Source: DAIDKA01 sp036521075
Lineage (GTDB): Bacteria; Pseudomonadota; Gammaproteobacteria; Steroidobacterales; Steroidobacteraceae
NCBI GenBank assembly: GCA_036521075.1
Contig: DATDIL010000147.1
Coordinates: forward strand, 62,001 to 126,000
Length of the DNA: 64,000 nt
Reading direction: 5' to 3'
Shown here one piece after another: positions 44,128 through 52,277 of the stretch (position 1 is the stretch's first letter; every line of letters starts with the position of its first letter). The notes beneath the pieces were generated by a model, which worked only from the letters and a program-made list of their open reading frames with translations, was not told the origin of the DNA and ran no database searches. Position numbers and translations under genes: made by a program.

Positions 44128-44889
44128 ATGCGTGCGCTACTGGCTTTCGCGGTTCTCTGCCTCATCTGGTCAGTATCGAGTCACGCCCAAACCGACGAGA
44201 TTCAAGTCTATAACGCCGAAATTGCCGCGCCTGGCGTATTCAACCTGACATTGCACAACAATTACACGCCCGACGGCCATACCAGCGCGGGCTATCCCGG
44301 CGGCATCGTTCCCAATCACGCACTCAACGGCGTTCCGGAATGGGCCTACGGTGTCACGGACTGGTTCGAAGCCGGGCTTTATCTGCCTCTCTACAGCATC
44401 GGTGGGAATGGCGCGTTGACCTATAACGGGTTCAAGGTGCGCACCCTGTTCGTCGAACCGGATGCGGCTGATCAGCGTTTCTTTTACGGAGTGAATTTCG
44501 AATTCAGCTGGAACACGGCCCATTGGGATCAAAGCCGCCACACCCAGGAAATCCGCCCGATCGTCGGCTGGCACCTCGGTGCCGTGGATATTATCGTGAA
44601 TCCGATTCTCGACAATTCGTACAAGGGATTCTCACGGCTGGATTTCGCTCCCGAAACGCGGCTGGCCTACAACTTTGAGAAGACCTGGGCGATTGCCGCC
44701 GAGGAATACGCCGACTTCGGCCCGTTACGCGCCTTTGATTCGGCCGCGCAGCAACAACACCAACTGTTCGGCGTGTTCGATTATAACGGCAAGCCATGGT
44801 CGATCGAGGGCGGCCTCGGCGTCGGGCTCACCAGTGCAACCGACCACCTTGTCCTCAAGCTGATTCTGTCTCGTGACCTGAACGATTGA
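44128..44889 (+). CDS. Predicted outer-membrane or periplasmic beta-rich protein
   Basis: The 253-residue product begins at ATG 44128 after a strong GGGGGAG site, with a signal peptide ending in SHAQ. The mature part has NLTLHNNYTPDGHTSAGYP and many alternating aromatic strands such as GLYLPLYSIGGNGALTYNGF and FFYGVNFEFSWNTAHW, consistent with a beta-barrel. The last residues (LKLILSRDLND) do not end in a typical aromatic, so its exact location is uncertain. The next gene encodes a c-type cytochrome and starts 20 bases downstream, so they are probably co-transcribed. Confidence 0.6.
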   Translation: MRALLAFAVLCLIWSVSSHAQTDEIQVYNAEIAAPGVFNLTLHNNYTPDGHTSAGYPGGIVPNHALNGVPEWAYGVTDWFEAGLYLPLYSIGGNGALTYNGFKVRTLFVEPDAADQRFFYGVNFEFSWNTAHWDQSRHTQEIRPIVGWHLGAVDIIVNPILDNSYKGFSRLDFAPETRLAYNFEKTWAIAAEEYADFGPLRAFDSAAQQQHQLFGVFDYNGKPWSIEGGLGVGLTSATDHLVLKLILSRDLND

Positions 44890-44909
44890 GATTTAATAGG
44901 AGAGCTATC

Positions 44910-45440
44910 TTGCGACATGCGACAGGTGCCACCTCGACGATACCGCTTGCGGTTGCCGCATCAGTGCTACTGGTGTTGAGTACTGCCGTTACGGCGCAGA
45001 CGGTGCCGGGAACGGCCGCCTCGAGCGCGCCGGCTGGGACTGCGACGCCGGACTATCATCCGAGTCTGGGTGATCTGATGACGATGGCGGTTCAGCCGCG
45101 CCACACCAAACTCGGACTCGCGGGCCAGGAAGGAAATTGGCCTTACGCACAGTACGAATTGAGTGAGCTGCGCAATGCCTTTGCCCGGGTCGCCCGAACC
45201 ATTCCGACCTACCGATCAATCGATATGGCAGCGGTCATCGGCGCCTTGACCACCGAACCGTTGCAGGCCGTAGAGCAGGCAGTGCGGGCCCAGGACGCCC
45301 GCCAATTCAAGACGGCGTATGCGGGACTGACGATCGCATGCAACGCCTGCCATTTGAGTCAGGACCATGCACCAATCGTTATTCGGGTGCCGCGCACCAA
45401 TCCGTATGTGGATCAGGATTTTCGCAAACCGGTGCGCTAG
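44910..45440 (+). CDS. Monoheme c-type cytochrome-like protein
   Basis: I chose a TTG start at 44910, with TAGGAG upstream, giving 176 residues; a TTG at 44886 is possible but overlaps the upstream stop. A signal peptide (IPLAVAASVLLVLSTAVTAQ) is followed by a helical domain and a single heme-binding motif CNACH (residues 144-148) near the C-terminus, the layout of class II cytochrome c' or c556-like proteins. It would carry one covalent heme in the periplasm. An upstream barrel-type gene and the membrane proteins at 42984-43893 suggest a small electron-transfer unit (inference). Confidence 0.75.
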   Translation: MRHATGATSTIPLAVAASVLLVLSTAVTAQTVPGTAASSAPAGTATPDYHPSLGDLMTMAVQPRHTKLGLAGQEGNWPYAQYELSELRNAFARVARTIPTYRSIDMAAVIGALTTEPLQAVEQAVRAQDARQFKTAYAGLTIACNACHLSQDHAPIVIRVPRTNPYVDQDFRKPVR

Positions 45441-45446
45441 CGCCCC

Positions 45447-46292
45447 TTACTGCGCGCACGTTGCGGTGGCCTGAGGTGGCAGCAGGCGCACTTCGTGCTG
45501 CGCGAGCGCCAGATTGATGCGATTGGCTCGGAGCGCCTCGAGGATCGTCCGCGACAGCTCGGCAGTCATCGAGCCATAGTCATCAACGGACACCCAGGGC
45601 TGGATGCTGATCTGCACTACGGATTGCGCAAGGCTCGATACGCCGATGACCGGCGGTACATCCTTCAGGACGCGCGGATTGGCCACGACCACCCCCTCGA
45701 TGACCTGCAGCGCCGCGGCGACATCGGTATCGGGCGCCACGCCGACCTGCACGCTGACCTGGCGAATGTGGCCATAGTTGTGAAGGATCTCCCCCACGAT
45801 CTTGCGGTTCGGAATCACGACCGTGGACCGGTCGGCATGCGTAAGAATGGTGCTGAACAAGGAGACGTGCTCCACGCGCCCTTCAACCCCCGCCACCTGA
45901 ATGTACTGGCCAACCCGGAACGGTTTCGTGAGGATTATCGACAGGCCTGCGACGATGTTGCTGAGCACTCCTTGCATGGCAAGTGCGATGCCGGCCCCGG
46001 CCACGCCCAGTCCGGCGATCAACGGCAGTAATTGAACTCCGAGATTCTGCAGCGCCATGACCAGAAACAACAACAGTACCAGCCCCCGGATGACCCGCGA
46101 GAGCAACACACGAAGCGGCGGTTCCAGATCAAAGCGTCGCAATGCCCGCGACAGCCAGCGCTCTGCCCAACCTCCGACCATCACCCCGGCGATGACGATC
46201 AGAATCGCCGTGAGCAGTCGCGGACCAAACTGGATGAGCAGATCGGTAATCTGCTGGCGTATGTGGTCGATCGAGGACAGATGTATATCCAT
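45447..46292 (-). CDS. Small-conductance mechanosensitive channel (MscS family)
   Basis: The 281-residue protein has three N-terminal helices and the MscS signature in TM3 (GLGVAGAGIALAMQGVLSNIVAGLSIILTKPFRVGQYI), followed by the cytoplasmic beta domain with IPNRKIVGEILHNYG. The length is that of E. coli MscS (286). It releases solutes on hypo-osmotic shock. It follows the desaturase gene on the same strand (30-base gap). Confidence 0.93.
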   Translation of the reverse strand: MDIHLSSIDHIRQQITDLLIQFGPRLLTAILIVIAGVMVGGWAERWLSRALRRFDLEPPLRVLLSRVIRGLVLLLFLVMALQNLGVQLLPLIAGLGVAGAGIALAMQGVLSNIVAGLSIILTKPFRVGQYIQVAGVEGRVEHVSLFSTILTHADRSTVVIPNRKIVGEILHNYGHIRQVSVQVGVAPDTDVAAALQVIEGVVVANPRVLKDVPPVIGVSSLAQSVVQISIQPWVSVDDYGSMTAELSRTILEALRANRINLALAQHEVRLLPPQATATCAQ

Positions 46293-46322
46293 GGCGGTAG
46301 TCCCTGGGCGGCCCTGAGATCC

Positions 46323-47381
46323 TCAGGCCCGGCGCAGGTACTCGGCTAGCGTGATGATGCGATGAGCACGGATGTCCCACAGAATGCATTTCATGGCAGC
46401 GCACACTTCCGACAGCTTCACGCGCGCGACACTCGGGAACAGATGCTGATACTCGTTGTGGCACTGAACCAGGCGGTAACTGGGGATACTCGAGGACAGG
46501 TGATGGATATGGTGGTAGCCAATGTTTGCGGTGAAGAAGTTCAACCAGCCAGGCAGTACCAGGAAACTGGTGCCCTCGATGGCGCCGATATCATAATCCC
46601 AGCACTCGCACCCGGTCGCGTAGGAATGCTCAAAGTTGTGCTGCACGGTAAACAGCACGATTCCCAGGCCGCCCGCGATCGACACGGTGAGCACATAGAT
46701 GACGAAGAACAGTGCCGCGCCGCAACACCAGCACATGATCCCCCAGGCACTCAGCAGCACCAGGTTATTCCACAGCATGTGGTGGTATTCCTTCGGGGTC
46801 TTCCAGTAGCGGGTCTGGTAGCTGGCCGCCAGTTCACGCACGGATAGGCCGGTACCCCGGACCCTGCCCCTGAGGATGTGCGCCCACAGTCCAAGCGTGC
46901 CGCTGATCCAGGTGAAGCGCGGATTCAGGATCAGATAGATGCACCCCGCCAGCGGCGCGGCGGCGATGCTGCATTTGTGGCGGTAAAAGCGCTGTTGCGT
47001 CGCGCTGAGCGCCGCGTATTCGTCCACGGACAATGTTGCATATGGACCACGGTAGCGGTCCCAATTGCCATTATGCGCGTGATGATAATTGTGGTGTTGC
47101 GCCCACACGTACTGCGGCATGCCCGATAGCACGCCAAGGGCGAAGCCAGTCCAGCGATTCAGCGCAACGCTGCGGAACAGACTGCGATGGCCACACTCAT
47201 GCATCAGCGCGAAGACGCGCAGGGTGAAAAGAATGAGCAGTGGCAGCACGGCGGCCACAACCCAAAGGCTCGTGCGTCCGAAAGTGACAGCGATCCACCA
47301 GAGAAGGCCCAAGGGCGCCAAGGTCATCAGGACCTGGACGAATCCCTGCCCATTATCGGACCTGCCGTAGCGTCCGATCAT
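46323..47381 (-). CDS. Fatty acid desaturase family protein
   Basis: The 352-residue membrane protein has the three histidine boxes of acyl desaturases/hydroxylases: HECGHRS, HHNYHHAHNG and GYHHIHHLSS, which bind a di-iron centre. About four to six helices flank them. It introduces double bonds in acyl lipids or acts on a related substrate in the inner membrane. A mechanosensitive channel gene follows, so a role in membrane adaptation is plausible. The ATG at 47381 lies very close to AGGG, so the true start may be different. Confidence 0.85.
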   Translation of the reverse strand: MIGRYGRSDNGQGFVQVLMTLAPLGLLWWIAVTFGRTSLWVVAAVLPLLILFTLRVFALMHECGHRSLFRSVALNRWTGFALGVLSGMPQYVWAQHHNYHHAHNGNWDRYRGPYATLSVDEYAALSATQQRFYRHKCSIAAAPLAGCIYLILNPRFTWISGTLGLWAHILRGRVRGTGLSVRELAASYQTRYWKTPKEYHHMLWNNLVLLSAWGIMCWCCGAALFFVIYVLTVSIAGGLGIVLFTVQHNFEHSYATGCECWDYDIGAIEGTSFLVLPGWLNFFTANIGYHHIHHLSSSIPSYRLVQCHNEYQHLFPSVARVKLSEVCAAMKCILWDIRAHRIITLAEYLRRA

Positions 47382-47612
47382 TCCCTGTTTCTGTTGCTTG
47401 ACGCACTCGATCAGCGTTGTGATTGAGCGTACCCCGTGGCGAATCTATAGGGCAGATCGTATAGCGCGTACGTCTTTATTCTTGCTTTCGCCGAGCTACG
47501 GTTGCGGAGTGTAACATAGCGTACACACCAATACCTGCGCGATATCACGTTTCGGCGTCATTAGTCACGTGCAAGGATAGTAGCAGTTGTTCGGGCAACG
47601 GGAGCGGAAGCC

Positions 47613-48482
47613 TTACTGCGGGCCGGCAGGCCGCAGCCGAAAGTCGTACTTAACCGTATAAAACGGCACGTCCACGCGTTCGCCATCCGGGGCGGTACCC
47701 GCCGGATGCCGGTCAAACTGCGCCACCAGCGACTCCTTCATCCCGAACACGGCATCCGAATCCAGGTACTGGCTTCCCGCCACGAACAGGTGGGTGGTCA
47801 CCGGCCGATGGCCCGGCGCGGAGACAATCATATGGATATGCCCTGGCCGGTTGGGATGGCGTCCCATCTTGCGCAGCATGACTCCCACCGGACCATCGGT
47901 CGGTACCGGGTAGAACGTCGGTCGGATGGAGCGGAACCAGTAGCGTCCTTCGGCATCCGTCCTGATCCGGCCTCGCGCCTTCATGCCCGATTCCTCGGGC
48001 AGCTGCATATCGTAGTAGCCGTCGCCATTGCCCGACCAGATATCCAGCAAGGCATTTGCAAGCGGCCGGCCATCCGCACTCAGCACCCGTCCAGAATAAA
48101 ATGTCGGTTCTCCCTTGACCCCTTCCGCCAGATTGCTGCCACGCGGCAAATCCGGCGCGCCCTCCCAATAAAAGGGTCCCAGAACCGTCGATTCGGCGCT
48201 GCCATTGTCCGCGGGATGATTGATCGTGATGACCAGCACCGATACTCCGAGCGTGTCGGACAAAAGGATGAATTCCTGGCGCTTCTCGGTACAGGTCTGG
48301 CCCACATCGGTCAGGAATTGAATCGCGCCGATCCACTCGCTTTCAGTCAGCTGCACGTCCCGAACGAAATCGTGCAGGTGGGTGATCAGCGAGGTCATGA
48401 CCCGCTTGAAGCGCGGATCGTCACATTGCGCCAGGCGCTCGATCACCGCCTGGGTGATGCTCTGCTGATCAAACTCGCGCAT
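47613..48482 (-). CDS. Intradiol ring-cleavage dioxygenase (hydroxyquinol 1,2-dioxygenase-like)
   Basis: The 289-residue protein has the N-terminal helical dimer domain and the catalytic domain of catechol-type intradiol dioxygenases. The Fe(III) ligands are visible: Tyr156/157 (GDGYYDMQ), Tyr191 (SIRPTFYPVP), His215 and His217 (HPNRPGHIHMIV). ESTVLGPFYWEGAP is typical of the hydroxyquinol 1,2-dioxygenase branch, which opens 1,2,4-trihydroxybenzene to maleylacetate, but catechol or chlorocatechol activity cannot be excluded. It is the last gene of the operon that begins at 52187. The pcaI/J/F genes at 15059-17924 would complete the route to central metabolism after reduction of maleylacetate. 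Confidence 0.88.
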   Translation of the reverse strand: MREFDQQSITQAVIERLAQCDDPRFKRVMTSLITHLHDFVRDVQLTESEWIGAIQFLTDVGQTCTEKRQEFILLSDTLGVSVLVITINHPADNGSAESTVLGPFYWEGAPDLPRGSNLAEGVKGEPTFYSGRVLSADGRPLANALLDIWSGNGDGYYDMQLPEESGMKARGRIRTDAEGRYWFRSIRPTFYPVPTDGPVGVMLRKMGRHPNRPGHIHMIVSAPGHRPVTTHLFVAGSQYLDSDAVFGMKESLVAQFDRHPAGTAPDGERVDVPFYTVKYDFRLRPAGPQ

Positions 48483-48511
48483 GCTCTGGTCTCCTTGAGT
48501 TCGCCACTATC

Positions 48512-49666
48512 TCAACGCCACAGCCGGCTCGAGGCGATCTGCGCCCCTTCCACCAACGAGCGCAGTTTCAGGTACGCAATATCCGGTTCCACCGGACCAA
48601 AGCCGGCGAACGTTCCAAAGCCGCAGTCAGTGCCCGCAACAACCCGTTCGCGACCCACCACCTGGGCGAAGCGCTCAATGCGCTCGGCCACCAATTCGGG
48701 GTGCTCGATATAGTTGGTGGTCGTCGATAGCAGTCCCGGGATCATGACCTTGTCGTCGGGGATCTTGAAGTCGCGGAACACGGCCCACTCATGCGCATGG
48801 CGCGGATTGGCGGCCTCGAATAACAGCCCTTGCGGCTTGGCTTTGATCACGATCGGCAACAGCCGCTGCAGCGGCACATCGTGATGATGCGGTCCTTCGT
48901 AGTTGCCCCAGCACACATGCATGCGCGCGCGGTCGGCGGGAACATTGCGCAATGCATGATTCAGCACTTCGATATGCCGCGCCGCGAGCCGCTCGAACTC
49001 TTCAACGCTGCGGTCGCGATACAGGGTATGTCGGCCCATGGCCAGATCCGGGGCGTCAATCTGCAGGATGATGCCGGCCCGCGCGATGGCCTCGTACTCA
49101 ACGGCCAGCGCGTCGGCCAGCGCCTCAAGGTACGCGTCCTGGGTGGGATAGAAGTCATTCGGCTGAAACAGCGCAATCACACCCGGCGAGGCTGCGTTCA
49201 TGAAGGCGCCATGCGGCTTGGCGACGGCAACGGCCTGATTCAGGTTCGCAATGTCTATCTGCAGCGGCCGCAGGTTCTTGACGGCCACCGGTCCGATGCA
49301 GCGTGGGCGCCGATACTGTGCCGTTGCACCGCGATCGGCGAGCTTGCGCAGCAGCGCCGGGAAGTCGACGAGGTCCTGTCCGGGCTGCCGGGGCGAATCA
49401 CCCCCGAAGCCGGAGAAGCGGTCGGAGATATAGGTGGCATAGCTGATCTTGCTCATTTCGCCGTCGCTGACGAGATCGATGCCCACGGTCCTCTGCAGCT
49501 TCACGACCTCGGCCACCGCTGCGGTGATCACGGCATCATCGCGCGCGCTGTCGCGCTGCGCATCGATTGCCGCAGCGGCGCGCGCGAAGACCACATCGGT
49601 CACCGCCTGGCTGCGCGGCAGGCTGCCCACGTGCGTCGTGGGGATCCGGTCGATTCGGCTGCTCAT
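48512..49666 (-). CDS. MetE-like zinc methyltransferase-fold protein, copy B
   Basis: The 384-residue protein (start ATG 49666) is a close paralog of the 19073 product: TTHVGSLPRSQAVTDVVFAR, SDGEMSKISYATYIS, YRRPRCIGPV and DAPDLAMGRHTLYRDRS all match. Zinc motifs HVCWGNYEGPHHHD, LLFEAANPRHAHEW and GTDCGFGTF are conserved, so the zinc site is intact. It is a single-barrel MetE relative, with thiol methyltransferases and epoxyalkane:coenzyme M transferase as known relatives. Its start overlaps the stop of the VOC gene, and the dioxygenase follows 29 bases later. Its place inside a ring-cleavage operon points to a catabolic reaction. Confidence 0.8.
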   Translation of the reverse strand: MSSRIDRIPTTHVGSLPRSQAVTDVVFARAAAAIDAQRDSARDDAVITAAVAEVVKLQRTVGIDLVSDGEMSKISYATYISDRFSGFGGDSPRQPGQDLVDFPALLRKLADRGATAQYRRPRCIGPVAVKNLRPLQIDIANLNQAVAVAKPHGAFMNAASPGVIALFQPNDFYPTQDAYLEALADALAVEYEAIARAGIILQIDAPDLAMGRHTLYRDRSVEEFERLAARHIEVLNHALRNVPADRARMHVCWGNYEGPHHHDVPLQRLLPIVIKAKPQGLLFEAANPRHAHEWAVFRDFKIPDDKVMIPGLLSTTTNYIEHPELVAERIERFAQVVGRERVVAGTDCGFGTFAGFGPVEPDIAYLKLRSLVEGAQIASSRLWR

Positions 49667-50193
49667 GAACGGTAGGTATTGTTCGAATGATGATCGCCGG
49701 CAAGCCAACGCTTCAGTGACTGGTGGGCGTCGGCGCGGCGCTCCTTGTTGATGTCAGCGACATGGGGCGGATCCAGTGTGAACTCCAGGATCAATCCGTT
49801 GGGGTCGCAGACGTACACCGAGCGGCAGTAGCCGTGTTCGAGCACGTAGGTCTGAGGCGGCTCGATGCCGGCCCTTGCGATGCGTGCCTCGATGCCGGCC
49901 TGGGTTTCCGCATCCACCGACAACGCAATGTGATGAAACGGCGATTGTGGCATTTGCGGCCCGAATTCGGCTTGATCCGACGGATCGGCGAACTGGAAGA
50001 ACGCCAGTGCCCCGCCATCGCCGATGCCGTAGAACGTGTGCACGTAGGTGCGTTCCTTGCCGAACAGCATGTCGGTTTCGCACCACGTCGCGGTCAACGG
50101 CAGGCCGATGACTTCCTCATAGAACTGGCGAGTCTTTTCCTGATCTTTGGTCACATACGCGGTGTGGTGAAGACGCGCGGGAAGCTTGCTCAC
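49663..50193 (-). CDS. VOC superfamily protein (glyoxalase/extradiol dioxygenase fold)
   Basis: The 176-residue protein has a VOC module with RLHHTAYVTKDQEKTRQFYEEVIGL at its start, FHHIALSVDAE in the middle and the metal-site Glu in GLILEFTLDP. It holds one module pair of length typical of small metal-binding VOC enzymes (glyoxalase, epimerase or dioxygenase-like). Its metal and reaction are unknown. The stop overlaps the start of the MetE-like gene (ATGA) and it begins 5 bases after the CaiB gene, so it is an integral member of the operon. Confidence 0.75.
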   Translation of the reverse strand: MSKLPARLHHTAYVTKDQEKTRQFYEEVIGLPLTATWCETDMLFGKERTYVHTFYGIGDGGALAFFQFADPSDQAEFGPQMPQSPFHHIALSVDAETQAGIEARIARAGIEPPQTYVLEHGYCRSVYVCDPNGLILEFTLDPPHVADINKERRADAHQSLKRWLAGDHHSNNTYRS

Positions 50194-50198
50194 GATGA

Positions 50199-51353
50199 TT
50201 AACCTCTAATGTCCGGCCATGCCGTATCACGTTCCAGTGCGGCGCGGATCGCCCGGCCGTGCTGGTCCAGGAGTGGCGCCGCCCGCACCGAACCGGCACG
50301 ATGGCCCTCGAACCGGACCGCCGGCCGCACCGCCTCGGTGGCAGTATGCGGCGCCTCGATGGGCACAACAATGCCCAGGTGCCGCGCCTGCGGGTCCTTT
50401 ACAACCTCATCTATGCGGTTCACCGCAGCGTGCGGCACATCAGCGGCGGAGAGGCGCTCCACCCAGTACGCCAGCGGCCGGCGCGCGAAACGCGCATCCA
50501 GTTCCACGCGCAGCGTGTCGTACTCGGCGATGCGGTGCTCGCGGGGATTGAAGCGTGGATCGGTCCCGAGCTCCGGGGAATCCAGCGCCGCGACCAGTCC
50601 GGTCCAGAACTTCTCCAGCGACGACAGGTGGATGGCGATCAGCCGGTCATCAGCCGTGCGCAGGATATAGGCCTGCGCCAATCGCGGCCGGTCCGCGGAG
50701 GTGGGCACCGTACCTGTTGCAAAGAATGCGGCAAAGGGTTCAATGGCAAAGTGGGCCATCGCCTCGAGCATGGAGACCTCCACATGTCCGCCCTGACCGG
50801 TACGACCCCGGCGCACCAGCGCCGCGAGGACCCCCTGTGAGGCATACATGCCGGTGATCGCATCGGCCAGCGCCGGCCCCAGGAACTGGGGTCGGCGATA
50901 ATCCACCACGACACTGAGAAAGCCACTCAGCGCCTGGGCGACCGAGTCATAGCTGGGCCGTTCGGCGTAGGGCCCGGTGGCACCAAAGCCGCTGATGGAG
51001 CAGTACACCAGGCGCGGGTTGAGCTTGAGCAGCTGCTGTGGGCCGGCCCCGATGCGCTCGGCGGCGCCGGGGCGGAAGTTCTGGATATAGACGTCCGCCG
51101 CGCGGATCAGCTTCTGGAACAGCTCGCCGTCACCCGGCTGCTTCATGTTCAGGGCAAGGCTGCGCTTGTTGCGGTTATAGGCCTGGAAGTGTGCCGAGTA
51201 CTGGCTGCCATGGTAGGCACGGTACGGATCCCCATCGGGACTCTCGATCTTGATGACATCTGCGCCCAGGTCGGCCAATAACATTCCCGCGCAGGGGCCC
51301 GTGATGAATGTCCCCTGCTCGACGATCCGGATTCCGGTCAGTGCTGGTTCCAT
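50199..51353 (-). CDS. CaiB/BaiF family (class III) CoA-transferase
   Basis: The protein of about 384 residues starts at ATG 51353 (AGGA 5 bases upstream) with GIRIVEQGTFITGPCAGMLLADLGADVIKIESPDGDPYR, the diagnostic N-terminus of class III CoA-transferases, and later SGFGATGPYAERPSYD and GGHVEVSMLEAMAHF. The catalytic Asp is expected near the SYD segment region but I have not proved it. It transfers CoA between carboxylic acids. It follows the citryl-CoA lyase-like gene and precedes the VOC gene in the same operon, so it would activate a carboxylic acid intermediate. Confidence 0.88.
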   Translation of the reverse strand: MEPALTGIRIVEQGTFITGPCAGMLLADLGADVIKIESPDGDPYRAYHGSQYSAHFQAYNRNKRSLALNMKQPGDGELFQKLIRAADVYIQNFRPGAAERIGAGPQQLLKLNPRLVYCSISGFGATGPYAERPSYDSVAQALSGFLSVVVDYRRPQFLGPALADAITGMYASQGVLAALVRRGRTGQGGHVEVSMLEAMAHFAIEPFAAFFATGTVPTSADRPRLAQAYILRTADDRLIAIHLSSLEKFWTGLVAALDSPELGTDPRFNPREHRIAEYDTLRVELDARFARRPLAYWVERLSAADVPHAAVNRIDEVVKDPQARHLGIVVPIEAPHTATEAVRPAVRFEGHRAGSVRAAPLLDQHGRAIRAALERDTAWPDIRG

Positions 51354-51380
51354 GCCCATCCTACTGTTGCAGCCGCAACA

Positions 51381-52187
51381 TCAACCTGCGTCATCGGGAA
51401 CGAATCCGGCCGGAACGTCCCCGTCATACTCGATGGCGCGCGCCGCGGCATGCGACATCACAAAACCGATCGCGCGCTGCTGCTCCTCGAGCAGGTGTCC
51501 GACGAGGCCTGCCGTGCGCGCCAGCAACGGCACCCCTTTCAAGGCAAGCAGCGGATAGCCTGCATCGAGCAGCACCGCGGGGATTGCGCCCGACACATTC
51601 AGTGACAGGGGCCGCCCGATCACCTCCGGCAGCAATTCCTCGACGATTCCGGCAATCTCAGCATGCGGCCCCGAGGTGCGCGTCTCGGCAGCCACCGCGA
51701 ACAGGCGTAGTGACCGCGGGTCACGACCCTTGTGCAGCGGATGGCCGTAGCCGGGAATAGCCCGCTTGGCGGCGCGGTATTCTCGCACCACCTCCAGGGA
51801 CGCTTCGCGCAAGGGGCGACCGAGCGCGCGCGCCTGGATCTCGGCAAACAGCCGTCCGGCCGCCTCGGCCGATCCGAGCACTACCGAGCCGCACCCGAGG
51901 ATTCCGGCCGCCACAGCGCCCTGCAGGGCCTCAGGCGCGGCGGCAAGGGTCATGCGCGCCGCCTGGACGCTGGGCACCAGGCCATGCTCGGCGATTGCCA
52001 CCAAGGTGGCATCGAGGATGCGCAATTGGGCCGGCGTCGGCAAAGCGCCGGTGAGCAACAGCCAGAAGTGTTCGGTGAAAGTGATCGACCCGACCAAGGC
52101 GGCGAGATCACGGCCGCGGACCACGATCGTGTCGGCGTTGGACGTTGAAATTCCCGAGCTGCGCTGGTCCTGACGGCCGATTTTCAC
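51381..52187 (-). CDS. Citryl-CoA lyase-like protein (short citrate-synthase fold)
   Basis: The 268-residue protein is a short citrate-synthase relative. It has FTEHFWLLLTGALPTPAQLRILDA and the catalytic-type block AIPGYGHPLHKGRDPRSLRL, and it lacks the N-terminal part of full-length citrate synthase, which fits citryl-CoA lyases or the C-C cleaving lyases of that family. It begins with GTG 52187 (GAGG upstream) and is the first gene of the operon, divergent from the IclR gene. Together with the CaiB-type transferase it suggests cleavage of a hydroxylated tri- or dicarboxyl-CoA (inference). Confidence 0.75.
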   Translation of the reverse strand: MKIGRQDQRSSGISTSNADTIVVRGRDLAALVGSITFTEHFWLLLTGALPTPAQLRILDATLVAIAEHGLVPSVQAARMTLAAAPEALQGAVAAGILGCGSVVLGSAEAAGRLFAEIQARALGRPLREASLEVVREYRAAKRAIPGYGHPLHKGRDPRSLRLFAVAAETRTSGPHAEIAGIVEELLPEVIGRPLSLNVSGAIPAVLLDAGYPLLALKGVPLLARTAGLVGHLLEEQQRAIGFVMSHAAARAIEYDGDVPAGFVPDDAG

Positions 52188-52208
52188 TTTGCGCCTCGAT
52201 ATGCTATT

Positions 52209-52242
52209 TTTCGGATATCGAAATTATTGTCGATATACGAAC
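52209..52242. promoter_or_regulatory. Inverted-repeat operator between the catabolic operon and the IclR gene
   Basis: Arms TTTCGGATATCGA (52209-52221) and TCGATATACGAAC (52230-52242) are separated by 8 bases and match as inverted repeat in 11 of 13 positions. It has the same arm sequence and spacing as the site before the TonB receptor at 6565-6598. It sits in the divergent region between the citryl-CoA lyase-like gene and the IclR gene, the classical place for auto- and operon control. Confidence 0.75.
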
Positions 52243-52277
52243 GATACTGGACCCGTGCTCCGGAGAGTGTCAAGACT

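Noticed and set aside
47540..47560. CGATATCACGTTTCGG in the intergenic region before the desaturase
   Set aside because: It matches the operator arm at only about 8 of 13 positions and has no paired arm at the 8-base distance.
52227..52277. Extended IclR start at TTG 52227
   Set aside because: The codon is located within the operator repeat; GTG 52278 is more plausible and no further ribosome site was seen.
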